Shown: positions 1 through 6,595 of the stretch, piece by piece
How positions within the stretch are numbered: position 1 is the stretch's first letter
Layout: every line of letters begins with the position of its first letter
Source of the DNA: Candidatus Aminicenantota bacterium
GTDB lineage: Bacteria; Acidobacteriota; Aminicenantia; Aminicenantales; Aminicenantaceae
Assembly (NCBI GenBank): GCA_023135995.1
Contig: JAGLRY010000496.1
Span: 1-8,293, forward strand
DNA length: 8,293 nt
Direction: 5' to 3'
The notes under the pieces: generated by a model
The model's database searches: none
What the model was told of the DNA's origin: nothing
Seen by the model: the letters and a program-made list of their open reading frames with translations, nothing else
Translations under genes and position numbers: made by a program

Positions 1-1653
1 GGTGATGCTCTGGGCGTACTGGGAAAAATTGCCGGGAAAAACGTAATTCGGATACGGGCTCAATCGATAAATTTTTATTGTGGGATTGTGTAGGTCGATC
101 AAATATTCGTCCCATTTGGGACGGAACATCTTAATCAAAAGGGTCTGTTCCTCCAAAGACCTGTAAAAACTGGCTTGTTTGGGGAATTCCTCAGGGAATC
201 TCGTGAATCTCGCATACATGATATCGCTGACGATCACATACTCGACGTTCCGCTGGGCCAGCCAATCTAAATGGATATTTCCCTGAGTGTGACGGCGGAG
301 CAGGCTGTAATCATCTTGTGATAATGGCGGCCCATAACTTTCCAAAGCAAGAGTTGAACCCTTGGGGAGATTTCTGTTTATCCATTCTTTAGCTAGAGTT
401 CGCGTATCTTTTTGAGTGAGGAGGTAGTCGAGCCTTGCGACCTTGACGACAGAGGGTATGAGGACAAGGGCGACTACAGCCCAATTCAGATATCGACTCT
501 GTAGAATTCGTGCCGGGAATTGGGAATTTTCCTTCCTCAAAAGAGCTGAGATCTTAGTCATGAGTGCATCCAGAAAAAACGCAGCGATCAGGACCAAGAA
601 AGGCGTTAACGGAAGCAGATACCTTGCAGCCATTGACTTCCAGCTCCCGACGAGCAAAAAGAGCACGAGAGGAAAAACGATCAAGATCAGATCTTTTCTC
701 TTGCGGCGTACCAGACCCAAAAGAACTCCCCCATAAACCAAATATTGGGAGAATTTGCCGATATTTTCTGCCATCCCATACCGGAGATAGAACAGCCATG
801 CGGGTTGAGCTGTGGACGAGCCATAGTGCCCGGCCTGCAACAAATGCTGTGACTGCCATTTAAAATCATTCCAGAATTTTGCAAAATCCAAAACAGAATA
901 AGGGCAACCTGCCAGGAATCCCCCTAAATAAAACCCCACCGACAGCAAAAGTTTGTGGCTGAAGAAAATCTCCTTTATGGACCGTTTGTTATCCAAGACA
1001 TAGAAAAGATGGGCAACGAACAAGGGCAGAAAGAGAAGCTGGCCGCCATACTTCGTGGCTGTCGCCAATCCCGCAAAGAGCCCGGCAAAAATGTAAAACT
1101 TGGTGTCCCCTTTTACATAAATGAACCATATACACAAAAACGAGAGCATCAGAAAAAAAACCATGGGGACATCGGGAACCATATAGTGAGAGATCTTGTT
1201 GTGAACAGGGGAGAACACCAAGAACAAGGAGGCCAGAACCCCGACTCTGGGATTATACATCCTCTTCCCCAAATAGAAGACAATGAGGATGGTTCCCACG
1301 CCCAACAGGACACTCAACAATCGCGCCAAGATCACGTGGGGCGTGGCGTTTTCTTCGAATGCCTCCATAAAATGCGCACCGGATGTGAATTTTCCCGTTA
1401 TTTTCCCCCCGATATAATACACACCCCAGAGGCCCGCCACCGCATATGTGTGCAGTGATGGGACATGAAAAAAGTGAGGGTTCAGGTCTCCGGCAAAATA
1501 GGTGATAGAGATTTTGGCGAAGCGGGCTTCATCGACATGGTAGAGATTCGGCAGGCCAAAGGAGATCCCCGCTACGCGCGTCGCAATGGCTAAGACGATA
1601 ATGAGGGCAAGGATGACCTTCGTGTGAGAGCCATCGTTAGGTCCTGTGGACAT
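1..1653 (-). CDS. GT39/PMT-family membrane glycosyltransferase (3' end cut by window edge)
   Basis: Reading the minus strand from ATG 1653 gives 551 codons with no stop, so the C-terminus lies beyond base 1. The protein is polytopic, with hydrophobic segments near residues 12-31, 113-128, 136-150, 163-180, 187-220, 235-252, 302-336, 347-363 and 390-405. The first loop carries the acidic pair D41-E42 in NLYHVDEARF, the usual GT-C/PMT_2 catalytic signature. MVPDVP (158-163), ATKYGG (199-204) and RYLLPLTPFL (344-353) also match that family. The tail from about 415 is soluble and typical (DTRTLAKEWINRNLP, then IKIYRLSP), so few residues are probably missing. Family members move a sugar from a polyprenyl-phosphate carrier to protein, lipid or glycan on the outer membrane face; the acceptor here is unknown. 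Start choice: ATG 1653 has no SD but sits just after a good promoter. In-frame ATG 1713 has an AAGG seven bases upstream and would add 20 residues. The divergent neighbour probably supplies its donor. Confidence 0.9.
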   Translation of the reverse strand, partial: MSTGPNDGSHTKVILALIIVLAIATRVAGISFGLPNLYHVDEARFAKISITYFAGDLNPHFFHVPSLHTYAVAGLWGVYYIGGKITGKFTSGAHFMEAFEENATPHVILARLLSVLLGVGTILIVFYLGKRMYNPRVGVLASLFLVFSPVHNKISHYMVPDVPMVFFLMLSFLCIWFIYVKGDTKFYIFAGLFAGLATATKYGGQLLFLPLFVAHLFYVLDNKRSIKEIFFSHKLLLSVGFYLGGFLAGCPYSVLDFAKFWNDFKWQSQHLLQAGHYGSSTAQPAWLFYLRYGMAENIGKFSQYLVYGGVLLGLVRRKRKDLILIVFPLVLFLLVGSWKSMAARYLLPLTPFLVLIAAFFLDALMTKISALLRKENSQFPARILQSRYLNWAVVALVLIPSVVKVARLDYLLTQKDTRTLAKEWINRNLPKGSTLALESYGPPLSQDDYSLLRRHTQGNIHLDWLAQRNVEYVIVSDIMYARFTRFPEEFPKQASFYRSLEEQTLLIKMFRPKWDEYLIDLHNPTIKIYRLSPYPNYVFPGNFSQYAQSIT

Positions 1654-1660
1654 ATTAGTA

Positions 1661-1689
1661 CTTATAAATAAGACTCCACTCTCCGTCAA
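1661..1689 (-). promoter_or_regulatory. sigma70-type promoter for the GT39 gene, leaderless geometry
   Basis: On the minus strand, TTGACG (1689-1684) and TATAAG (1666-1661) are separated by exactly 17 bases. Each box matches consensus at five of six positions. Transcription would begin about 6-8 bases downstream, at 1653-1655, on the A of ATG 1653 or a base or two before it, giving a leaderless mRNA. If translation instead starts at ATG 1713, these boxes lie inside the coding region and are fortuitous. Confidence 0.5.
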
Positions 1690-1699
1690 GTCATTTATC

Positions 1700-1743
1700 T
1701 GTCTGTCCTCCATAGATTTGCCTTAGATTCTTGGGGAGAGACA
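1700..1743. promoter_or_regulatory. Imperfect dyad between two divergent promoters, candidate operator
   Basis: The arms 1700-1710 (TGTCTGTCCTC) and 1733-1743 (GGGGAGAGACA) are inverted repeats: nine Watson-Crick pairs of eleven, one G-T and one mismatch, with 22 bases between. Inside lie two direct copies of TAGATT (1713-1718 and 1724-1729), 11 bases apart, about one helical turn. The dyad centre (about 1721) is close to the midpoint of the two back-to-back -35 boxes. This is where a shared regulator of both genes could bind. The pattern is seen in the sequence; the regulatory role is inferred. Confidence 0.3.
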
Positions 1744-1745
1744 TT

Positions 1746-1774
1746 TTGACAAAGAGTGGGCTCAATGGTATTAT
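1746..1774 (+). promoter_or_regulatory. sigma70-type promoter for the GT2-radical SAM operon
   Basis: TTGACA (1746-1751, perfect -35) and TATTAT (1769-1774, five of six) are separated by 17 bases. The predicted transcription start near 1781 leaves about seven bases before ATG 1788, so the mRNA is nearly leaderless. This argues that the GT2 protein starts at 1788 and not at the upstream in-frame TTG codons 1731 or 1746, which would lie at or before the promoter. Confidence 0.7.
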
Positions 1775-1787
1775 TCTGTGGATTTCA

Positions 1788-2456
1788 ATGACCGTCACTG
1801 TGATTATCCCCACCAAAAACGAAGAGCGGAGTATAGAAAAAATCATAAATCGCTGCAAAAAGCATGCGGATGAGCTGCTCATCGTTGACGGACATTCGAA
1901 AGACAATACAAGAAAAATCGCGGAAGAATTGGGCGTGAGGGTCGTTCTCGACTATGGCAAGGGAAAAGGAGACGGCCTCCGGGTTGGGATTCAAGAAGCG
2001 AAGGGGGATATTATCGTATTCATAGACGCCGACGGATCCCATGATCCTGAAGATATCCCTAAACTGGTCAAACCCATACAAGACGGCAAAGCGGACTTGG
2101 TCGTAGGCTCCCGGGGGAAGGGCGGGAGCGATGAACTTCACGGGGATGTCGAAAAATTATTGCGGATGATCGGCAGCGATATCATTCTCATCGGTATCAA
2201 CAAAAGATGGAAGGTTCACCTGACGGACAGCCAGAATGGATTCCGGGCCATCCGGACAGACGTCGCACGGCAACTGGACTTGAAAGAGAACATCACCACC
2301 ATTGAACAGGAAATGACCATGAAATGTCTGAAAAAGGGCTTCCGGGTCGATGAGGTCCCTACCCACGAATACAAACGGGAATACGGAGATTCTGTCATAA
2401 AATTAAAAAAAGTCTGGTTCAGGTACATTTGGAGTTTCCTGAAAAACCTAATATAA
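1788..2456 (+). CDS. DPM1-like family 2 glycosyltransferase (polyprenyl-phosphate sugar synthase)
   Basis: A 222-residue single-domain GT-A enzyme. The N-terminus is the family opening MTVTVIIPTKNEE. The nucleotide-sugar region includes LLIVDGHSKDNT (30-41). The metal-binding DxD motif is D80-A-D82 in FIDADGSHDPEDIP. DSQNGFR (147-153) is the acceptor-side signature of dolichyl-phosphate mannosyltransferase-like proteins, and the EVPTHEYKREYGDS segment (189-202) follows the usual layout. There is no C-terminal membrane region, so it resembles the soluble DPM1 type acting at the cytoplasmic membrane face. Family members transfer mannose, glucose or a related sugar from a nucleotide donor to polyprenyl phosphate; the sugar cannot be read from sequence. 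ATG 1788 is chosen because the family N-terminus begins there and a strong promoter lies just upstream. There is only a weak GTGGA as SD. An in-frame extension to TTG 1731 is possible but unlikely. The radical SAM gene overlaps its 3' end. Confidence 0.9.
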   Translation: MTVTVIIPTKNEERSIEKIINRCKKHADELLIVDGHSKDNTRKIAEELGVRVVLDYGKGKGDGLRVGIQEAKGDIIVFIDADGSHDPEDIPKLVKPIQDGKADLVVGSRGKGGSDELHGDVEKLLRMIGSDIILIGINKRWKVHLTDSQNGFRAIRTDVARQLDLKENITTIEQEMTMKCLKKGFRVDEVPTHEYKREYGDSVIKLKKVWFRYIWSFLKNLI

Positions 2457-3823
2457 CATTGAACATCATCCTTCTCAATCCCCCCTATTACTGTAAGGTC
2501 GTGCGAGAGGGACGCTGTCAGCATGAGGCAGCCATTTGGGATTCTGTTTATCCCCCTCTTTCCCTCGCAACTATCGCATCTTATTTGAGAGACGAGCACA
2601 ATACCAAGATCTTCGACGCCATCGCTGAGGAAACGGATGTATCCGCGCTCGTCAAGATAATCAAAAATTTTGGCACCGATCTGATTATTGCTTCGGTCTC
2701 CACACCCACGATCACGGAAGACCTTCAGGCTCTCGAACACATCAAGAGCTCGTCACAGGCAAAAATCGCCGTATTCGGAGTTCATGCCACATATTTTGCG
2801 AAGGCGCTCGTAGAGGAAAATTATATCGACTATGTCCTCCTGAATGACCCAGAACTCCCGTCTGTTCAGATCGCATCGGGGAGAATGGATAACCTGGAGG
2901 GCGTTGTCCACAAAGAAGACGGTAACATTGTGGTCAGACCGCCAAACCCTAAGAGGATATCTCAGTTCAAAATTCCTGCGTGGGATTTGGTCGACCTCAA
3001 AAAGTACAAAATCCCGATAAAGGGCAAAAGCTATGTGCTTGTGTCCACAGCACGGGGCTGTCCATACGATTGTTCATTCTGTGTTGTCCCCTATTATTAT
3101 GGGAAAAAAATAAGATACCGGGAGGTCGATGAAGTCATCGAAGAGCTTAAGGCTGTTTCCAAGTATGTGGATGAAGTCTTTTTTCACACAGACCTCTTCA
3201 CATTCAGGAAAGACTATGTCCTCGAATTGTGTGACCAAATCCGCAAAGAACAGATCAACATTCAGTGGATCTGCAACAGCCGCGTGGATACGTTCGACAA
3301 AGAAATGGCCGAAGCCATGAAAGCCGCAGGTTGCTGGATGGTCTCCTTCGGTGTTGAGAGTGGGAACCAAGACATACTGGACCTGTGCGGGAAGAAGATC
3401 ACCCTCGAACAGTCACGGAGAGCCGTCCAGATTTGCCGTGAAGTAGGCCTTATTTCCATCGGCCATTTTGTGCTGGGATTTCCCGGAGAAACCCACGAAA
3501 CTCTCAAGCAAACAATCCGGTTTTCCAGAGAAATCGACCCCGACTTTGCGGAGTTTTATATCGCCACACCCTTTCCGGGCAGCCGGCTCTTTGAAACTGT
3601 TCGTCAAGACATTTCATTGGCCTGGGAAAACATTCGATACGACCACGACCCCTACAACTATGGATTTGACTTAGAGAAAAGCCGGACACGTGCCTATTTC
3701 CGCTTTTATCTCAAGCCCAAAAAGATTTTGAGGTTCATCAGGTTGTTTGGGTTCAAAAAGATCTTTGCGATGAGTTCTTCAGCCATTCGATTTTTGACTT
3801 CTTTTATGCGCAATCCAGACTAA
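2429..3823 (+). CDS. B12-binding-type radical SAM protein
   Basis: A 464-residue protein of usual length for the B12-binding radical SAM (BchE/HpnJ-like) group. Residues 11-160 form a Rossmann-like cobalamin-type domain, opening with LNIILLNPPYY and containing YPPLSLATIASYL (41-53). The radical SAM barrel follows from about 200. C211, C215 and C218 in ARGCPYDCSFC form the CX3CX2C cluster site, with FGVESGNQDIL (307-317), HFVLGFPGET (346-355) and YIATPFPGSRLFE (377-389) as later family landmarks. Such enzymes do radical methylation or other C-C/C-H chemistry; the substrate here is unknown. Its place behind a polyprenyl-P-sugar synthase suggests a lipid or glycan target, which is inference. The cobalamin domain lacks DxHxxG, common in this class, and has NDPE (139-142) where GEGE-like residues are usual. 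The start is TTG 2429 with CAGG five bases before it, overlapping GT2 by 28 bases. TTG 2459, two bases after the GT2 stop, is the alternative and keeps the conserved LNIILLNPPY, but has no SD. Confidence 0.9.
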   Translation: MEFPEKPNITLNIILLNPPYYCKVVREGRCQHEAAIWDSVYPPLSLATIASYLRDEHNTKIFDAIAEETDVSALVKIIKNFGTDLIIASVSTPTITEDLQALEHIKSSSQAKIAVFGVHATYFAKALVEENYIDYVLLNDPELPSVQIASGRMDNLEGVVHKEDGNIVVRPPNPKRISQFKIPAWDLVDLKKYKIPIKGKSYVLVSTARGCPYDCSFCVVPYYYGKKIRYREVDEVIEELKAVSKYVDEVFFHTDLFTFRKDYVLELCDQIRKEQINIQWICNSRVDTFDKEMAEAMKAAGCWMVSFGVESGNQDILDLCGKKITLEQSRRAVQICREVGLISIGHFVLGFPGETHETLKQTIRFSREIDPDFAEFYIATPFPGSRLFETVRQDISLAWENIRYDHDPYNYGFDLEKSRTRAYFRFYLKPKKILRFIRLFGFKKIFAMSSSAIRFLTSFMRNPD

Positions 3824-3825
3824 CT

Positions 3826-3865
3826 CTGATGACTTCCCAGGCCGAGCAGAGGGAAGAGTCAGCAG
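3826..3865 (+). terminator. Imperfect hairpin, candidate terminator after the radical SAM gene
   Basis: CTGATGACTTCCC (3826-3838) pairs with GGGAAGAGTCAGCAG (3851-3865): twelve base pairs with one mismatch and a two-base bulge, and a loop of twelve bases. On the plus strand it is followed by a pyrimidine-rich stretch (TCACCTCTTTTCCTT), so it could end transcription of the GT2-radical SAM operon. On the minus strand no T-run follows, so it looks one-directional. It fills the 42-base gap between convergent genes and ends directly at the neighbour's stop codon. Confidence 0.5.
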
Positions 3866-5998
3866 TCACCTCTTTTCCTTATTGAGCCTGATGGAACCAT
3901 TTGTAACCATCAACCCCTTCCCCGAAACAAACGCTTTTTGAACAGCTTTTTCTCCTCTCTTCAAATCAATCTCTATGGAAAGCAACGGATGAGATTCCAA
4001 AAAGAAGACATCCAGTCCACGGATATTGTTCGAGGCTCGTGAAACAAAGCGGACGTGATCCCCCGAGAATGCAACATCTAACGCAGTGGCCTTTCTTGGG
4101 AAAGGCTCGATTTTTGTGATCGCTACTTTCGGTTCTATGGGGTCAGCGAAACGAATCGTCCCAGAATCCACCGGTGACGGTTTGTTTCCCCACCGCAACC
4201 TCCACACCTCACTCGTTTTTTGCACGTAGACACCATCAAAGGCATTCAAAACTTTCTGTGAGGTTGTTTCATTTGTGAACAATCTGTTCAAGATTTTTTG
4301 GACATCCGGATTTTTGTTCTGTGTTTCCAGAGCTCTGAGATATTCCACAGCCGCCTTTTCTATCTGTCCCTTCCAGTAGTATGCATTCGCTCTTCTGACC
4401 TCGATGTTCACATTGTCTATGGATGAAAATATGTAGAAATTATGGATCTTTTTGTCGAGGAAATACTCGCCCGTTATGTGGTCCAAGACCTCCGGCATTT
4501 TGTCGTACCAAAATCCGTATTCCCATTTCCTGAGAACGATGATCTTAGGTTTGTTTGTCTTGATCTGCGCCAAAAACGTCTTCCGCCTTTGGGGAAAATA
4601 ACCGGGGATTCTACCATTATCGAATTCTGTGGCGTTTTTTCGGTCCGATAAAAAATAGAGCGGGCTCTCGCCAAAGCACAGAATCCGGTCCTCCGGCGAT
4701 GTGTGCGCCGAGATATGCTTCAAAATTTTGCTGTACGTCACCGCCTGACTGGCAGGGGGCAGTATTCTGGCCCGCTCTGCCCCCCTGATTTCTCTGTGGA
4801 CACCGAACCTCAAAGAGATCCCCCCTCCGTCGTACTGGACCATGGCATGCCCGAAGAGGCTGTAGAAGACCAAAAAAACCTGGACCCCTAAGGCCATAAC
4901 GAACACAACAAGGTAAACAGCAACTTTCGAAGAGAAAACGCTGTCCTTCTCCTTTCGAGTCTTCTTCATTTGAATAAAAACAAGAGCCATCAAATAAGCC
5001 CACAGAATATGGATCAAGGCTCCGCTCTGGGGAATCCTGAACTCATGAGTCCAATGCCATATATGGGTGAAGGAAAAGACCGCCAGCATCAAAACAGCCA
5101 AAAGAGAGAAGTCCAGAGTCCGATTTTCCGTACGTCTTTTCAAGAATCGCCCAAGGAGAATACATCCGATAACGATAAAGAGCAAAATGGCCAAATAGGA
5201 AAACGACAAGCCTAGATCTCTATTTTTGATATCGATGGGCCATTTTAAAAATAGAAGCGGAGATTTAAAACCATAGGACTCGATGTGCCCCAGTTGAATA
5301 GTCTGGAGGATCCCTTCGACAAGATCTTTTAGGCCATCCCTCATCCAGTAGAGAAGAACCATAGGGAGAACCGCACCCAAAACAGAAAGGCCAAAGGTCA
5401 CCCATTTCTTCAGAATTTCTGCCATTCCCTCTTTTTCCGCTATGCTCAAAAAAAGAATCAAGAGTCCGACAGTGATGAAGCTGTAACCGGCATAATCCTC
5501 TCTGAAATAGACAGAGAATCCTACTGAAAGACCAAGAAAGACTAAACGGATCTGTTTTGGATCGCGGAGATACAGAAGGATCAAGAGGGCATTGACCAGC
5601 AGAACCACTCCCACAAAAGCTTTATTCCAAAATCCAGGAATGATCATCAGCAGGGCTGAAGGGATCAAGCTGAAGGGCAGAGGCATGATCTTTCGGGAAA
5701 TATGAAAAGCCAGAATATTTTTCGTACAGTGCAAGGCCACAAAAAACAGACGCCCCACAGCCACGCTTTTGCTAAAAGCCAGAAACCACAGAGCCAGCAC
5801 ATAAAAGCGCCCCATGGTGTATTGATGAAAATCCTTTAAAGGCAATTCTCCTGAGAGTACGCGCAAAGCCCCATTGATAAGCAACCCCTCATCGACGTCG
5901 ATCTTAAAATACTTGTAATAGGAGAGGTAGTAAATGATGCTGACCACACCGATGAGGATGCTGATCACCAAAGGAATGTGTTTGTTCTTTTTGGGCAA
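3866..5998 (-). CDS. Large GT-C-type membrane glycosyltransferase with soluble TPR/beta-rich C-terminal half
   Basis: A 710-residue protein. About ten or eleven hydrophobic segments span residues 11-381. D36-E37 in FKIDVDEGLL, then RVLSGELPLKDF (46-57), match the first-loop acidic signature and following segment of PMT_2/GT39-like GT-C transferases; FREDYAGY (166-173) could supply further acidic residues. Residues 382-530 form the usual soluble portion (ILCFGESPLYFLSDRKNATEF, then KPKIIVLRKWEYGFWY). ANAYYWKGQIEKAAVEYLRALETQ (537-560) reads as one TPR-like helical pair. The last about 125 residues (GVYVQKTSEVWRLRWGNKP onward) are beta-rich, possibly a sugar-binding or lid domain, and I do not recognise them. 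The likely role is sugar transfer from a polyprenyl-phosphate donor outside the membrane; donor and acceptor are unknown. The start is TTG 5998, supported by AGGAG six bases upstream. It is convergent with the radical SAM gene and transcribed alone from two tandem promoters. The membrane class is confident, the exact family less so. Confidence 0.85.
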   Translation of the reverse strand: MPKKNKHIPLVISILIGVVSIIYYLSYYKYFKIDVDEGLLINGALRVLSGELPLKDFHQYTMGRFYVLALWFLAFSKSVAVGRLFFVALHCTKNILAFHISRKIMPLPFSLIPSALLMIIPGFWNKAFVGVVLLVNALLILLYLRDPKQIRLVFLGLSVGFSVYFREDYAGYSFITVGLLILFLSIAEKEGMAEILKKWVTFGLSVLGAVLPMVLLYWMRDGLKDLVEGILQTIQLGHIESYGFKSPLLFLKWPIDIKNRDLGLSFSYLAILLFIVIGCILLGRFLKRRTENRTLDFSLLAVLMLAVFSFTHIWHWTHEFRIPQSGALIHILWAYLMALVFIQMKKTRKEKDSVFSSKVAVYLVVFVMALGVQVFLVFYSLFGHAMVQYDGGGISLRFGVHREIRGAERARILPPASQAVTYSKILKHISAHTSPEDRILCFGESPLYFLSDRKNATEFDNGRIPGYFPQRRKTFLAQIKTNKPKIIVLRKWEYGFWYDKMPEVLDHITGEYFLDKKIHNFYIFSSIDNVNIEVRRANAYYWKGQIEKAAVEYLRALETQNKNPDVQKILNRLFTNETTSQKVLNAFDGVYVQKTSEVWRLRWGNKPSPVDSGTIRFADPIEPKVAITKIEPFPRKATALDVAFSGDHVRFVSRASNNIRGLDVFFLESHPLLSIEIDLKRGEKAVQKAFVSGKGLMVTNGSIRLNKEKR

Positions 5999-6004
5999 TG
6001 TTCT

Positions 6005-6009
6005 CTCCT
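6005..6009 (-). promoter_or_regulatory. Shine-Dalgarno deciding the TTG start of the 710-residue GT-C gene
   Basis: On the minus strand AGGAG lies six bases before TTG 5998, within TTAGGAGAGAACATTG. No ATG or GTG lies at a suitable distance, so the rare TTG codon is the best start. It also gives a natural lysine-rich N-terminus (MPKKNK) just before the first membrane helix. Confidence 0.7.
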
Positions 6010-6037
6010 AAAATCTCACGAGTCCTCTTGTCGCTAT

Positions 6038-6066
6038 ATTGTAAGTATTGAGGTGTGGAATTTCAA
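6038..6066 (-). promoter_or_regulatory. Proximal sigma70-type promoter (P1) of the 710-residue GT-C gene
   Basis: On the minus strand TTGAAA (6066-6061) and TACAAT (6043-6038) are separated by 17 bases, with five of six matches in the -10 box and four of six in the -35 box. The predicted start near 6030 gives a leader of about 32 bases containing the AGGAG ribosome site. Confidence 0.6.
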
Positions 6067-6087
6067 CCAACTCCATGGAAGGCAAAC

Positions 6088-6116
6088 ATTATAGAAAAAA
6101 CATATCTTCCAATCAA
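6088..6116 (-). promoter_or_regulatory. Distal sigma70-type promoter (P2) of the 710-residue GT-C gene
   Basis: On the minus strand TTGATT (6116-6111) and a perfect TATAAT (6093-6088) are separated by 17 bases. The predicted start near 6081 gives a leader of about 82 bases that includes the P1 boxes. P2 lies exactly 50 bases upstream of P1, so the two share nearly the same face of the helix. Confidence 0.6.
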
Positions 6117-6154
6117 TTTTCACGTTTGCAGCAGAATAATCTCCTGTTACCCTA

Positions 6155-6186
6155 GATGATTTACCGAGAGGGGTGAATAAATCATC
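6155..6186. repeat. Perfect 9-bp inverted repeat
   Basis: GATGATTTA (6155-6163) is the exact reverse complement of TAAATCATC (6178-6186), with 14 bases between. The arms are AT-rich and there is no T-run after either end, so a DNA-binding site is as likely as an RNA hairpin. It lies about 40 bases upstream of the P2 -35 box of the GT-C gene and could act in its control. Confidence 0.45.
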
Positions 6187-6490
6187 GTCAATTTCGCTCT
6201 AAAGGAGCTATAACTCTCCAGCAAGAAGTGTTTAGCTTATCTATATCATCAAATTTGACTACCAAAATTGCCGTTAGAAATAGAAGGAGGACATTTTCCT
6301 AAAGTTTTTATATTTTTTTCCACTCAAAAAGAGGTATCAATAAAGACTCTTAACTGAAGGTTTGTCTATTTTCTTGTTTGTGGTCGACTCTCCTCCTGAA
6401 GCGAGAATTTTAAACTGACAAATATTATTCTCTTGTCTCAACATTAACCAAACCCCAGATACCTTTCCCTAATTAGCAAAAATATCCAAA

Positions 6491-6506
6491 GCTTCTCTAA
6501 AGAAGC
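6491..6506. repeat. Small perfect hairpin, 6-bp stem and 4-base loop
   Basis: GCTTCT (6491-6496) and AGAAGC (6501-6506) pair perfectly around CTAA. No T-run follows, so it is not a standard terminator. It lies in untranslated spacer upstream of the propeller-gene promoter; its function is unknown and chance is possible. Confidence 0.25.
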
Positions 6507-6567
6507 CACTAACTTCAAAATTACCTAGCTCCCGTGGCGAATCACCTGCCCACCACCCCCCAGTCAC

Positions 6568-6595
6568 TATCGAATCGATACAATCGAGGGTCCCT
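6568..6595. promoter_or_regulatory. Two short palindromes upstream of the propeller-gene promoter, candidate operator
   Basis: TATCGA-A-TCGATA (6568-6580) is a perfect odd-centred palindrome, and AGGG-T-CCCT (6587-6595) a second. Their centres are 17 bases apart and the second ends eight bases before the -35 box. The position suits an activator or repressor site, but the elements are short and the role is inferred. Confidence 0.3.

Noticed and set aside
955..1458. Plus-strand open frame of 167 codons
   Set aside because: It lies antisense to the well-supported GT39 gene, and its translation is rich in Q, H, E and R with no family-like pattern. It is a shadow of the real frame.
1724..1752. 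Alternative minus-strand promoter TTGTCA-17-AATCTA for the GT39 gene
   Set aside because: The -10 box matches consensus at only two positions; the TTGACG-17-TATAAG pair nearer the gene is far better.
1731..1787. Upstream TTG starts (1731, 1746) for the GT2 gene
   Set aside because: GGGGAG seven bases before TTG 1746 is SD-like, but TTG 1746 is itself the first base of a perfect -35 box, and the conserved GT2 N-terminus begins at ATG 1788.
2216..2740. Minus-strand open frame of 174 codons across the GT2-radical SAM junction
   Set aside because: It is antisense to two genes with clear family motifs, and its product is not protein-like.
4617..5003. Minus-strand open frame of 128 codons inside the 710-residue GT-C gene
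   Set aside because: It is an out-of-frame shadow on the same strand, and its product lacks the membrane pattern of the real frame.
6283..6350. Small gene after the strong SD-like GAAGGAGG
   Set aside because: No ATG, GTG or TTG lies within the usual distance, and the frame from the nearest ATT closes after 16 codons.
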